From NCBI GenBank assembly GCA_026392015.1, contig JAPLCW010000104.1:1-42466 (forward strand): a stretch of 42,466 bases of DNA, given 5' to 3'. This stretch comes from Candidatus Auribacterota bacterium (GTDB taxonomy: Bacteria; Auribacterota; Tritonobacteria; UBA1439). Under the pieces are notes generated by a model. That model was not told the DNA's origin. It did no database searches and saw nothing but the letters and a program-made list of their open reading frames with translations. Positions 15,951 to 26,051 of the stretch are shown piece by piece (within the stretch, counting starts at the first letter, position 1; every line of letters begins with the position of its first letter). Both the position numbers and the translations under genes were made by a program.

Positions 15951-16811
15951 ATGATGAAATATGCAGTAATCGGTTGGCCTCTCGGCCACTCGATGTCGCC
16001 TCTGATACACAATGCCTCCTTTGAAGCGATGGGGCTCGACTGCCGCCTCGAAGCGCGCGCGGTCTCCCCGTCTCAGTTTGAGCAGTTCATGAATTCCGCT
16101 GCGCGCGAGTATCACGGAATTGCCGTCACCTTGCCTTATAAAACAGAAGTCGTGAGATTTTGCAGAGAACAGGATGAGGAAGTTGCAATCATCGGAGCGG
16201 CGAACACACTCATGCGCATGCCGAACGAAGAATGGCGGGCGCACAACACGGATGCCGGAGCCGTAGGCCGGTCGCTTCGGTCGGCAGGCGTTGAGCCGCG
16301 GGATAAAACGGTCGTGGTGCTGGGCGCGGGAGGCGCCGCCCGCGCCGTCTGTTTTCAAGTTATAGCGGATGGCGCTGCCCGGTTGATCATCGCCAACAGG
16401 ACGAGGAGCCGGGCAGAATCGCTGCGAAGAGATATGTGCGCTTTTTTCACCCGCGGGGCAGGGGTGGAGACTATCGACCTCAATGAGCACACCCTCCGTA
16501 ATGCGATCGCGGCAGCCGATATTCTCATCAATACCACATCAATCGGCATGTACCCGCATGTCGAGGAAAGCCCAATCCCCCGGGGGATGCTCAAAAAAGA
16601 CCTGGTGGTTTTTGATGTGGTGTACAACCCGCTGGAAACGAAACTCCTGAGAGAGGCGCGCTCCGCCGGCGCCTGCGCGATCCCCGGCGCGGAGATGCTT
16701 CTCTATCAGGCGACGGAGCAAGAACTCATCTGGTTGGGGGAAAAAGCCAAAAAAGTGGATATAAATGTGATGCGGGCGGCGCTCCTCAAGGAACTCGGGA
16801 GATCTCTTTGA
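15951..16811 (+). CDS. aroE: Shikimate dehydrogenase
   Basis: A 286-residue enzyme that reduces 3-dehydroshikimate with NADPH. Substrate-site residues are S14 and S16 (GHSMSP), catalytic K64 (in VTLPYK, where most relatives read VT.P.K), N85 and D101 (HNTDAGAVG). The NADP loop is GAGGAA (125-130), followed by NRTRSR, typical of NADP preference. It starts 108 bases after aroC. Its last 26 bases overlap the end of the convergent phosphoribosyltransferase-like gene, so the two 3' ends are transcribed against each other. Confidence 0.95.
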   Translation: MMKYAVIGWPLGHSMSPLIHNASFEAMGLDCRLEARAVSPSQFEQFMNSAAREYHGIAVTLPYKTEVVRFCREQDEEVAIIGAANTLMRMPNEEWRAHNTDAGAVGRSLRSAGVEPRDKTVVVLGAGGAARAVCFQVIADGAARLIIANRTRSRAESLRRDMCAFFTRGAGVETIDLNEHTLRNAIAAADILINTTSIGMYPHVEESPIPRGMLKKDLVVFDVVYNPLETKLLREARSAGACAIPGAEMLLYQATEQELIWLGEKAKKVDINVMRAALLKELGRSL

Positions 16812-17898
16812 GCCGCTGGTCGCAAAGCGCGATGAGCGCCTTTGATGTGCCCGCCCTCTGCCGGAACGTCTTCGACCATCTCCTGCGGTATGCCGCAGAG
16901 AGCTTCTTCAGCACGCTATCGTCAATACCGCGCCACCGCTCTAACTTGAACGCCTTAAACTCCTCGAACGGGAGCCGGTACTCCCCTTCCGGCCAGCGCT
17001 CGTGCAACGCCTCCTCCAGCGTCCACCCCGTCTCCGCGAGGCTCCGCATCTCCTTCCAGTACGCCTCGAGCTTCCGAATATAGTCCGCAATATCGAACGC
17101 CCGTGTTCCCGCATCGTAGATCACGCAGCGCTCGAGAGGGTAGTAGAGCGATTCATACTGCGAGAGCTCAAATTCCGGGGAGAGGAGGCACGGATTCCGC
17201 ATAAGATCGGTCCCCTGGATCTTGATTCGCACTGCGGTCTTGGAATCGGCGAGGTGGAACTTGCCCTCAAGGTATACCGCGCAGGTGCGCTCGTACTGGG
17301 GAAATACTTTGCTCAAGACCGCGTGGTAGTCGCGGAGCAGCTTCTCGAGCTTGTGACATCCGATAGTGAAGAAGAAGACCTGTTTGATCGGCGTCCCGCT
17401 GTTCTTCGCGAGGTTGATCACGATGTCGAGGCCGTTGCTGATCGTGACGCCGGTGGCGGTGACGTCGGCGAAGAAAAGCGTCGCGTCAGGGGGAATGAGG
17501 ATCTTGCGGTACTGATTGTCTTTGATGAACCAGCGCCCGTACTTATCCCGGTCGCGCTGCGAGGTGATGAACGAAGAGCAGTGGGTGTTGAAACCGTAGG
17601 CGCGAGAGAGAGCCCGCCGCACGCCGAAATTGAGGCTCCCCCGCAGGAAATGAACCACCCCCACCGTGCGCTGGTCGAGCTTTCGAAGCGCGGAGGCAAA
17701 GGGAAAATGGATCAAGACAGAGGTGATCGCGGATTCGAGGAGGTCGGTGTAGCGAACACCCGTGATCTCGGGCTGGTTGCAGATACTTCTGCTCTCAGGC
17801 GTCGAGGCGATGTACCGTATGAGGCTGTCGCCGTACTCCCCGCGGAGTTCGTAGATGGCCGCTTCCCTGCTCTTTCGAACAAGCTTCAGATACTCCAC
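16786..17898 (-). CDS. Phosphoribosyltransferase-like protein, substrate unknown
   Basis: A 370-residue protein with a PRTase core. FLRGSLNFG (84-92) matches the RG loop of type I PRTases, and FFADVTATGVTISNG (142-156) matches the PRPP-binding hydrophobic-D-D-x4-TG-T motif but keeps only one of the two acidic residues. About 90 residues precede the core and 190 follow it, much more than in nucleotide-salvage enzymes. The start is GTG at 17898, with GAGG six bases before it. The nucleotidyltransferase-like gene ends 10 bases upstream, so the two form a tight pair. I infer a joint role in making or attaching a nucleoside- or ribosyl-type group. The exact reaction is not evident. Confidence 0.65.
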   Translation of the reverse strand: MEYLKLVRKSREAAIYELRGEYGDSLIRYIASTPESRSICNQPEITGVRYTDLLESAITSVLIHFPFASALRKLDQRTVGVVHFLRGSLNFGVRRALSRAYGFNTHCSSFITSQRDRDKYGRWFIKDNQYRKILIPPDATLFFADVTATGVTISNGLDIVINLAKNSGTPIKQVFFFTIGCHKLEKLLRDYHAVLSKVFPQYERTCAVYLEGKFHLADSKTAVRIKIQGTDLMRNPCLLSPEFELSQYESLYYPLERCVIYDAGTRAFDIADYIRKLEAYWKEMRSLAETGWTLEEALHERWPEGEYRLPFEEFKAFKLERWRGIDDSVLKKLSAAYRRRWSKTFRQRAGTSKALIALCDQRLKEISRVP

Positions 17899-17908
17899 GT
17901 ACTACCTC

Positions 17909-18925
17909 TCAGGAAGGAGTTTCTAAGTTAATCTCACCCGGCATCGTAACGAGGATGGCATCGCGCGTCCCCTTCTGCGTTGTTATCTTCACAAGACGCG
18001 CCTTGATCTTCAATCGATCGTTCATGAAATATTCCCCCCTCTGGGAGCCGTCGTAGATGACCAGATCGAGCGGCGCATGGGGTTTCCCGTCGATACTGAC
18101 TTTATCAAGCGTGACTATCGCGGGGAGATAACCCGTGTGGATGTCCTCGGCCACCACCCCGTGTACGACAACCGCCTCCTTCACGACCTCCATGCTAAAT
18201 TCCGTGAGGGGGATCTCCTCGCGGCGCGCATATTTGAAGAACGGGCAGATGACGGTGCCGAGGTGACCGAATCTGAGCGGCCATGTCTTGCCCAGCTCAA
18301 CGCACTCCCTCTTCGGGTCTTCCTTCTTGAGTTTTCTGATCCGCTGGATGATTTCGAAGTTTTGGCGCACCGTCCCGAAGAAGATTACGTCCACATCCTC
18401 CTGCGGCTCTTCGAAGTAGCCGTAGGAGAGCGAGCCGTTGCACCCGATGCGGTTAAGCGGGATACCGAGGAGTTTCTCGAGCGACTCGATGACCTCCTTG
18501 AGCCTCGCCGACTCCTGGAGCAGGATCCCGAGCGACTTTTTCGCATCGAAGAAACCCTGCATCTCGCCAAGGAGGAAGTGGCTGAAATGGTCCGCGTAGG
18601 GAGGACAGGGTGGCCGCGTTGCGAGTTCCGGGAGCAGTGCGACCTGACGGCGCACCTGTTCCCGATAGGGAACGATCACGAGCTTCTCATTCTCGTAGCG
18701 CCGGTGCGTCCAGTTAAAGTTCCTCCCGAATATGATGATGTGCCCTTTCGGGTCGGGGTACTTGATCACACAGCCGTAGAGTCCTCCGGGGGGGTGGGCG
18801 TACCCCTCTGAGTAGACGAGCCCCCCCTTCTTATGAAGGAAATACATTGCGTCCGAAGGGCCGCCGGTGAGTTGATCGATCGGGCAGAGAAATTTGGCTA
18901 TCCTTTGATCAAAGAAGTCATTCAT
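17909..18925 (-). CDS. Nucleotidyltransferase-like protein paired with the PRTase-like gene
   Basis: A 338-residue protein with a polymerase-beta-type nucleotidyltransferase signature: G-S at 164-165 (CNGSLSYG), followed by D177-x-D179 in VDVIFFG. A later conserved PLDLVIYD may supply the third acidic residue. The N-terminal part holds LCPIDQL (13-19). The C-terminal part ends with RGEYFMNDRLKIKARLVKIT, strand-rich. A full-length paralogue lies at 34286-35320 with the same motifs at the same positions (GS 164-165, D176, D178). This is not a classic tRNA or antibiotic nucleotidyltransferase that I recognise. The tight link to a PRTase-like gene suggests a two-enzyme pathway. The ribosome site is weak (AGGA about 12 bases from the ATG). 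Confidence 0.65.
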   Translation of the reverse strand: MNDFFDQRIAKFLCPIDQLTGGPSDAMYFLHKKGGLVYSEGYAHPPGGLYGCVIKYPDPKGHIIIFGRNFNWTHRRYENEKLVIVPYREQVRRQVALLPELATRPPCPPYADHFSHFLLGEMQGFFDAKKSLGILLQESARLKEVIESLEKLLGIPLNRIGCNGSLSYGYFEEPQEDVDVIFFGTVRQNFEIIQRIRKLKKEDPKRECVELGKTWPLRFGHLGTVICPFFKYARREEIPLTEFSMEVVKEAVVVHGVVAEDIHTGYLPAIVTLDKVSIDGKPHAPLDLVIYDGSQRGEYFMNDRLKIKARLVKITTQKGTRDAILVTMPGEINLETPS

Positions 18926-19080
18926 TATACTTGGTTTCCTATCATATCATAATGGCGTCCCCGCACCTATACGCGCGCGGAAACAGCTTAATCCCGGGAA
19001 GAATAGCAAAGAATGCAATGGGCGGCAAGGGCGCTGTGTATCTCGGTAATCGCCATTCCTGTCCGGCATACACTTATCGC

Positions 19081-19110
19081 TTGCAGAGCGGACAGCGGGG
19101 TGTATATACT
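19081..19110 (+). promoter_or_regulatory. Predicted sigma70-type promoter of eno
   Basis: TTGCAG (19081-19086), 18-base spacer, TATACT (19105-19110), about 60 bases before the enolase start. Confidence 0.55.
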
Positions 19111-19136
19111 TGATGCGTATCATTCATTTGCATTAG

Positions 19137-20437
<1,301 letters not shown>

Positions 20438-20438
<1 letters not shown>

Positions 20439-20740
20439 TGGAAACGGGGAAGGCAATGCCCCGGGCGGCCTGGTATCTGGCGGCGCTTTTTATCGTGATG
20501 GCCTTCGCTTTCTACTTTTCTGTGATGCCCCTCATCAGCAAGAAGAGGGAATTCCGCGGCCGGGTGGATAAATTGAAGGAGGAGATCGCGACACAGCAGG
20601 AGTTACATCAGAAGCTTCAAAAGGAAAGGCGCCTGCTCGAGGAGAACGACCCCACCTACCTCGAGAAATACGCGCGCGATAACTTTGGATGGGCCCGAGA
20701 GGGAGAGATCATCTATAAGCAGGAGAAGAAATCACAATAG
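20438..20740 (+). CDS. ftsB: FtsB/DivIC-type septum formation protein
   Basis: About 100 residues: a short cytoplasmic head, one membrane span (about 12-32), a coiled coil (KLKEEIATQQELHQKLQKER) and a conserved tail (YLEKYARDNFGWAREGEIIYK). These proteins join the FtsL/FtsQ complex at the division site. The ATG overlaps the enolase stop as TGATG, which indicates translational coupling and decides the start over an in-frame GTG three bases earlier. Confidence 0.88.
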
Positions 20741-20828
20741 CGGCAGAGAGACGGGAACAGGGATCGAAAAAATCGCGACGCGCCGGAGGGTCTGGAATAA
20801 TTTTTGCCTGTTCTATCCGCAAACCTTT

Positions 20829-21097
20829 AATGTTCGGTTCATGTCCAAATTAGTTGCTCAGGCAGAGAGACAAATTGTTTGTAACCAATTGAATATAGGT
20901 AAAATAGCGCACTAATAGTCCTTAGGGCATGGTGTCCTAACTGGCAGCAGGTATTTGAGCGCAAATGGCTACACATTGTCATTCCTGCGGAAGCAGGAAT
21001 CCAGCTTAGAAAGCTGCATTTCTGGATCCCCGCTTTCGCGGGGATGACTACTCTCCTCGTATGAATGGGCAACTTTTTTGGACATGAACCTAATGTT
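20829..21097. repeat. Element of about 270 bases with inverted ends and an R4-like hairpin
   Basis: GGTTCATGTCCAAA (20836-20849) and its exact complement TTTGGACATGAACC (21077-21090) face each other, with looser similarity further out. Inside, 20978-21050 contains CATTCCTGCGGAAGCAGGAA and a CCCCGCTTTCGCGGGG hairpin as in repeat family R4. No gene was seen between 20741 and 21608 other than this and the promoter below. Confidence 0.6.
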
Positions 21098-21494
21098 CTA
21101 ACCGCCAATTTTCGAGCGCAGAATTCTATAGGAGCATGTTTCCCGGGCAGCACCGAATTTGACTACATAAAAGGCTAAACTCCCTCTCTCTCCCTCTTAT
21201 CTTGTTGAGATCCCCGAATCAATCCTCATACCTCAGCCGTCTTTTTCCCCGAAGAAAGGCCGCGCCATTCATTCTCATGCCCCTCTATCGCTGCTGCATA
21301 ACCTTCCTTCCTGGACGTTTTTTCTCGCCTTCTCTAACTCATAGCATACGAAGCAGTTGCGGAGGTAATTATCGGGTGGAAATAAGTCAGAGAAAAGCGG
21401 AATCAGCTGCTATGCATAGTGCAGAAAGGGCGTATGATATATACGCAATCTTTTGTCGTCTGTGACGCTGCAAGAAATTGATTGATGTAGAGTA

Positions 21495-21523
21495 TTGCTA
21501 TTGCTGCACGGCAATGATACGAT
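21495..21523 (+). promoter_or_regulatory. Possible sigma70-type promoter of the radical SAM gene
   Basis: TTGCTA (21495-21500), 17-base spacer, TACGAT (21518-21523), about 85 bases before the start. Moderate match only. Confidence 0.35.
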
Positions 21524-21608
21524 ATGGGCCTATAGCGCCCCCATTGGGCACAGGTCACTGTTCATCAGCGGGGAACGCTGTAGTACCTTGCGGCGAGGAG
21601 GTGGAGCA

Positions 21609-22997
21609 ATGCGCATTGTCAGCAGAATGGTTGATTATACCCAGCGCCGTGCTCTGAAAGAGATTATGACGAGGCTCCCGGCCTTTTCGGTCGATAATCT
21701 TGTGCGCATAACATACCTGGCGGAGTTTTTAACGAAGAACCAGGATGACAAGGAGGTCATCCGCTTCATGCGGACGACGTTCAAGAGCAACCACCCATCG
21801 GTGCAGCTCGCAAAGGATATCATGGAGAGACTTTCGCCGGCCTGCCGCGACCGACTCGTGAATAACCTGATGATCTCCAACCTCGTGATAGGAAATTCGC
21901 TGAGAGAAAACGAAATCTACGAGCGGGAGGGCTTCGTCCCGCCGCTCCTCATCGTCATCAGCCCGACGATGCGCTGCAACCTGAACTGCTACGGCTGCTA
22001 TGCGGGCGAGTATGCACAGGATTACGGCCTCCCGTTCGAGCTCGTAGACAGGATCATCACCGAGGGGAAAGAGCTGGGGATCTATTTCATCACATTCTCG
22101 GGAGGCGAGATCTTCACACGCGAGGACATCTGGGATATTTACAGGAAGCACAACGATGTGTATTTTCAGCTCTACACGAACGGGACGCTCATCGACCGTG
22201 ATGCCGCCCGGAGGCTCAGCGAACTCGGGAACGTGGCGCCGATGATCAGTGTCGAGGGGATGGAGAAGAGGACGGATGAGCGTCGCGGAGCGGGAACATA
22301 TAAGAAGATCATGCAGGCAATGGACTATCTTGCCGAGGAGGGCGTGCCGTTCGGCGCCTCGTGCACCGAGACGCGGGACAACATGGATGAGATCTGCGGC
22401 GAGGAGTTCGTCGATCTCCTGGTGGCCAAGAGAGCGATGGTGCTTTGGTACTTCCAATATATCCCCATCGGCCGCAAGCCCGCCATGGAGCTTGTACCGA
22501 CTCCCGAACAACGAGACGAGTTCCGCCGCCGCGTCAAGGAGATACGAAATGGAAAACCGATATTCGTCGGGGACTTCTGGAACGACGGCTACTTTTCAGG
22601 GGGCTGTATCGCGGGGGGGCGCCAGTATATACACATCAACGCCAATGGCGATGTTGAGCCGTGTGTCTTCTGCCACTTCGCGGTGGACAACATAAAAGAG
22701 AAGAGCCTGCGGGATGCGCTCCAGTCTGACTTCTTCAAGGCTATTCAGGCCCGACAGCCGTACTCGGACAATCTGCTGAGACCCTGTATGCTCATTGATT
22801 GCCCGGATGTGCTCGCGGAGGTCGTGCGCGACCATGGGGCCCGGCCCACCCACCCGGGGGCGGAGACGCTCCTCACCGAGCTGAGGGACCCGATCAGGCA
22901 GTACTCCGCCGCGTACGCCTGCTACGCAGACCGCGCATGGGAAAAGGACTACGTCGCCAAGGGATACGCCCGCGGATACGCGAAGATGTGTTCGTAG
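21609..22997 (+). CDS. Radical SAM protein with SPASM-like C-terminus
   Basis: A 462-residue protein. C123-x3-C127-x2-C130 (CNLNCYGC) binds the SAM-linked iron-sulfur cluster, and FSGGE (about 163-167) is the SAM site. The C-terminal region has C333, C352, C355, C393 and C398, consistent with an auxiliary SPASM/Twitch cluster. An N-terminal helical region of ~110 residues precedes the core. The ATG at 21609 is chosen because AGGAGGT lies six bases before it. Relatives include peptide-modifying and heme-modifying maturases, but no substrate peptide gene is visible here. A HEAT-repeat gene follows after 22 bases, so they are probably co-transcribed. Function unknown. Confidence 0.8.
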   Translation: MRIVSRMVDYTQRRALKEIMTRLPAFSVDNLVRITYLAEFLTKNQDDKEVIRFMRTTFKSNHPSVQLAKDIMERLSPACRDRLVNNLMISNLVIGNSLRENEIYEREGFVPPLLIVISPTMRCNLNCYGCYAGEYAQDYGLPFELVDRIITEGKELGIYFITFSGGEIFTREDIWDIYRKHNDVYFQLYTNGTLIDRDAARRLSELGNVAPMISVEGMEKRTDERRGAGTYKKIMQAMDYLAEEGVPFGASCTETRDNMDEICGEEFVDLLVAKRAMVLWYFQYIPIGRKPAMELVPTPEQRDEFRRRVKEIRNGKPIFVGDFWNDGYFSGGCIAGGRQYIHINANGDVEPCVFCHFAVDNIKEKSLRDALQSDFFKAIQARQPYSDNLLRPCMLIDCPDVLAEVVRDHGARPTHPGAETLLTELRDPIRQYSAAYACYADRAWEKDYVAKGYARGYAKMCS

Positions 22998-23019
22998 GCC
23001 CTGCGTCAACTCTTATACT

Positions 23020-24654
23020 ATGGATAAGCTACTGAAAGATATATGCAAGCTCCTCGATAGCGAGGATGTGGAGCTCCAGTGCTCTGCTGCGCGAGTCCTA
23101 GGAGAGCTCAGCCCCAAGAGCGGCCAGGTCCTGCTGGCTCTCGCATCGCACCTCGCCACCCCCAACCTTATCGTCAAGAACTACATCCTCAGCGCCCTCG
23201 AGCGAATTCCCGGCGAAGAGGCACTCCCGTACCTGTTCCCTCTGCTGCGAGAGGGCGGGAAGGTTCAAGAGAAGGCGAGCAGGATCATCGCTGCGACCGG
23301 TTCTTCGGCGGTTGCCCAGGCGAAGAAAATCTTCCCCGATGCCGATCCCGAGCTGAAAATGTTGCTGGTGCGGATACTCGGCGTCATCGGGACAACTGAT
23401 GCGTGCCGCTTCCTTATCGACTGTATCGCGGGGGACGGACTCGACCTGAGCAAGAGCATTTGCCTGGCGCTGCGCGAGACGATGGGCAAAATGTCGCGGC
23501 AGGACAAGAAAGAGATGCTCAAAAAAATAAACGCCCTTCTCGCTTCCCCCCGTGTCAAGTCGGATGCCGAAAAAACCGCCTCCGGGGTGATCCTTATCGG
23601 CCACCTCGCAGACCCGTCCACGATGGAACCCCTCATTCGCTACGCCGCGAGCGATCACCCGGTCCCGGTAAGGGAACAGGCGCTTATCGCGCTTTCCCAC
23701 ATGGAGTTTCCCGCCACACTCAAGGGAGAGGCGGCGCGCACGATCATCCCGATGCTCAACGAGGACAACTACCCGAACATCGTGCGGCACGCACTCGCGA
23801 TTCTCCAGCGTATGGAGATGACCAAGAAATTGTCCGAAAGCCTCGAGGGTATGCTGACGAGCAAGCACCCATCGGTGAGAAGCTTCGTTCTGTCGCACAT
23901 AGGCGCTGTGGCGTCGCGTGAGAATATCGACTGTCTCCTCGAGCATCTCAACGCAGCTGATTTTCAGGAGCGCCGCGCGGCTCAGGAGGGGCTCGCCTCG
24001 ATACCGAAGGCGTACCCCCACATCATCCGGGCTCTGGATAGCGCGAAGGATTACGAGGCGGGGATGCGACTGGTGAGCATCCTCAGGGCTCAGGGGGCGC
24101 ATCTGTCGGCCTCGGACAAACAGCACCTGTTTGAAGAGATGCAGAAACTGCGGGAAGCGGGCAATGAACGGTACTCCCTCTACGCTGCCGCGCTCAACGT
24201 CGCCGCCCCCGCGTTCCTGACGGAGAAAATATCCGCGCGTGTGAAGCGATTGAAAGCGTCACGGAAGTTCGGTGAGGCGGGGGAACTGTTGCGCATCCTG
24301 CTGCGTCATTCGCTTCTGACGGATGAGCTCAAGTATGAACTCGCGATAATGCGGATCCGCAACAATCCCACTGACCTCTCGTCTCTGCGGCGGAAGGACG
24401 ACGAGGGGCTTGCCCTGATCGCCGAGCTCGTGGGGCGTGAAGCGTTCCCCCTGCTCAAACGCCTGAAAGCTGAGAAAGCCCTTCGCCCGGATGATCTCTA
24501 TGCCATTGGATTTCATTTCGCAGAAAAGCTCTTCAAACAGAGGGACCTCGGGGTGGATCTTCTCACCCATCTGGTGAAAAAATCGTCCCGTGGAAAGATC
24601 GGCGTTGCCGCCAGGCAGAAGCTCGCTCTCGTGGGAGTCAATCTCCAAAAATAG
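23020..24654 (+). CDS. HEAT-repeat protein, probably cytoplasmic
   Basis: A 544-residue protein made largely of helical HEAT/PBS-lyase-type repeats (for example DVELQCSAARVLGELS, PVPVREQALIALSHME and HPSVRSFVLSHIGAVAS). The last ~120 residues are a more charged helical tail. There is no signal peptide. HEAT arrays are protein-binding scaffolds. Its start is 22 bases after the radical SAM stop, which suggests it helps that enzyme recognise a partner, though this is inference. Confidence 0.8.
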   Translation: MDKLLKDICKLLDSEDVELQCSAARVLGELSPKSGQVLLALASHLATPNLIVKNYILSALERIPGEEALPYLFPLLREGGKVQEKASRIIAATGSSAVAQAKKIFPDADPELKMLLVRILGVIGTTDACRFLIDCIAGDGLDLSKSICLALRETMGKMSRQDKKEMLKKINALLASPRVKSDAEKTASGVILIGHLADPSTMEPLIRYAASDHPVPVREQALIALSHMEFPATLKGEAARTIIPMLNEDNYPNIVRHALAILQRMEMTKKLSESLEGMLTSKHPSVRSFVLSHIGAVASRENIDCLLEHLNAADFQERRAAQEGLASIPKAYPHIIRALDSAKDYEAGMRLVSILRAQGAHLSASDKQHLFEEMQKLREAGNERYSLYAAALNVAAPAFLTEKISARVKRLKASRKFGEAGELLRILLRHSLLTDELKYELAIMRIRNNPTDLSSLRRKDDEGLALIAELVGREAFPLLKRLKAEKALRPDDLYAIGFHFAEKLFKQRDLGVDLLTHLVKKSSRGKIGVAARQKLALVGVNLQK

Positions 24655-24683
24655 TTGGACATTAGTGGCGCCTGAGTTATAAT
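24655..24683 (+). promoter_or_regulatory. Predicted strong sigma70-type promoter of the lipoprotein gene
   Basis: TTGGAC (24655-24660), 17-base spacer, TATAAT (24678-24683). It begins directly after the HEAT gene stop and about 140 bases before the lipoprotein start; the leader holds a decayed CGCGGA/CACGGA word repeat. Confidence 0.65.
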
Positions 24684-24823
24684 ATGCGGCGAATATAGAG
24701 ATATTGCTAAGGAATGTAAACCGCGGAGGACGCCGAATACACGGAAGTAGATTCATTTCCATATTTTCGGTGCTTTTCAGTGGTTCATCGAACATTTAGA
24801 AATGATGTGAAAGGAGGCAAGAA

Positions 24824-25027
24824 ATGAATTGCAGGCGGATTGCGTTGCTCGCATCGATCCTCGCGGTGGCAATCCTTTGCGGGTGCGCGGGTTACTTCCA
24901 CTACCACCCGGTGAGCAGCACCGAACAGGAGAAGGCGGGGGCGTTCGGAACGAAGCTGTTCCCCAGCGAGTCGGTTACTCCGTCGGTTTCATCGGCTCCC
25001 GTACCTGAGGAGTCTCTTATAAAGTAA
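24824..25027 (+). CDS. Small lipoprotein
   Basis: A 67-residue protein with a signal peptide ending in a lipobox (ILCGC, Cys at about residue 21), so it should be lipid-anchored. The mature part is short, Ser/Pro-rich and of unknown role. AAAGGAGG lies seven bases before the ATG. It has its own promoter and a strong terminator. Confidence 0.8.
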   Translation: MNCRRIALLASILAVAILCGCAGYFHYHPVSSTEQEKAGAFGTKLFPSESVTPSVSSAPVPEESLIK

Positions 25028-25058
25028 AGAGGACGTTGATTAAATTCCAATGAGTTTT

Positions 25059-25100
25059 GAGCGGGTGTGCCTCTTGCAAGAGCGGCACACTCGCTCTTTT
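25059..25100 (+). terminator. Rho-independent terminator after the lipoprotein gene
   Basis: GAGCGGGTGTGCC (25059-25071) pairs with GGCACACTCGCTC (25084-25096), followed by TTTT. Confidence 0.9.
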
Positions 25101-25128
25101 GTTGTGCGTGCTACGGGGAGGTGAGGGA

Positions 25129-25335
25129 ATGGCTGAAATTAAGATAGGCGATCTCGTGAGCTGGAAGGCGGGGCAAAAAACGAAGGTCGGTGTCGTGAGG
25201 AACGTGAATGAGGACGGATCCTGCATGATTGATCTCACCACCGCCGCGGGTCATTTTGAAGAGAGGATCAGCGGTGCGCGGCTGTCCCGGCTTACTTCCA
25301 CCACGGAGCCCGAGCAGCCGGTACAACCGGAGTGA
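25129..25335 (+). CDS. Small SH3-like-fold protein, function unknown
   Basis: A 68-residue protein starting MAEIKIGDLVSWKAGQKTKV, with strand-rich segments like a KOW/SH3-type small barrel and a Thr/Glu/Pro tail. The ATG at 25129 is preceded by GGGGAGGTGAGGG, which sets the start; a longer frame back to 25057 would overlap the terminator. It has no visible partner gene; the 716 bases that follow hold only repeats. Confidence 0.65.
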   Translation: MAEIKIGDLVSWKAGQKTKVGVVRNVNEDGSCMIDLTTAAGHFEERISGARLSRLTSTTEPEQPVQPE

Positions 25336-25375
25336 GTCTGTTCTTATGTTTCTTAGTCTCGCGATATACTGCATT

Positions 25376-25423
25376 GTGGGAGGGGCATCTTGCCCCGATT
25401 ATCGCGGTGGGAAGCCGCTCCCA
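25376..25423. repeat. Hairpin repeat family R3, copy b
   Basis: TGTGGGAGGGGCATCTTGCC to GGGAAGCCGCTCCCA, the same layout as 37639-37688. Confidence 0.8.
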
Positions 25424-25463
25424 TATTTATTGAAATTTCCAAGCATTAAATTAGTCGTGGTGA

Positions 25464-25490
25464 TGTAGGGGGGCCTTAAGGCCACCCTAC
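25464..25490. repeat. GTAGGGGGGCC/GGCCACCCTAC hairpin
   Basis: Near-perfect palindrome with TTAA at its tip, 40 bases after R3 copy b. Possibly a decayed R2-like stem or a transcript end. Confidence 0.55.
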
Positions 25491-25939
25491 GTAAGTCTGA
25501 CGTAAATAGAGCAGAGTTTGCGCAGAATACACCATTGATAAAGTTAGTATAGCGCATCAATAGAGAAAAGGCGGCAAGACAGGATGGCCCCGCATTTTCA
25601 CTTTCCCACCCGGTTTCTCCGTTCAACCTGATATGTGCATATGTGCAGCGCGCTCTTTCGGGGGTATACATCAGGTCAATCAGGCGCTCATCTCACGCGC
25701 AACTGAATTTCCTGTCAACACCACTTTGAAATGTATCTTATTCCATCGGTTTGAAAGTTCCCTTTTCTTCGTCTTCTTCTTGTTTATTCAAGTCACCGGA
25801 GGGACATCTTGGGCCGAAAGCGATCATAGTGCGTTCATAAAGACATGTAGAACGCCGGTGGTCACATTTCCGGGGTAGGAACAGCATACTCGGCCAGGTT
25901 CCTGGTGTGATGTCTCAGAATTTCCTTTACTAATATACC

Positions 25940-26018
25940 GTCATTGCGAGCGCAGCGAAGCAATCTCAATTTATTAGAGACCAATAGATTGCTTCGTCGC
26001 TATGCTCCTCGCAATGAC
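25940..26018. repeat. R5 palindrome (GTCATTGCGAG)
   Basis: Outer arms GTCATTGCGAG and CTCGCAATGAC enclose GAAGCAATCTCAAT and its counterpart ATAGATTGCTTC. It sits 34 bases past the malonyl-CoA decarboxylase stop. A half-copy is at 2643-2676. The rest of 25336-26051 shows no gene. Confidence 0.75.
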
Positions 26019-26051
26019 ACGACTTTGCAAGGCTATTTACCGGACACGACA

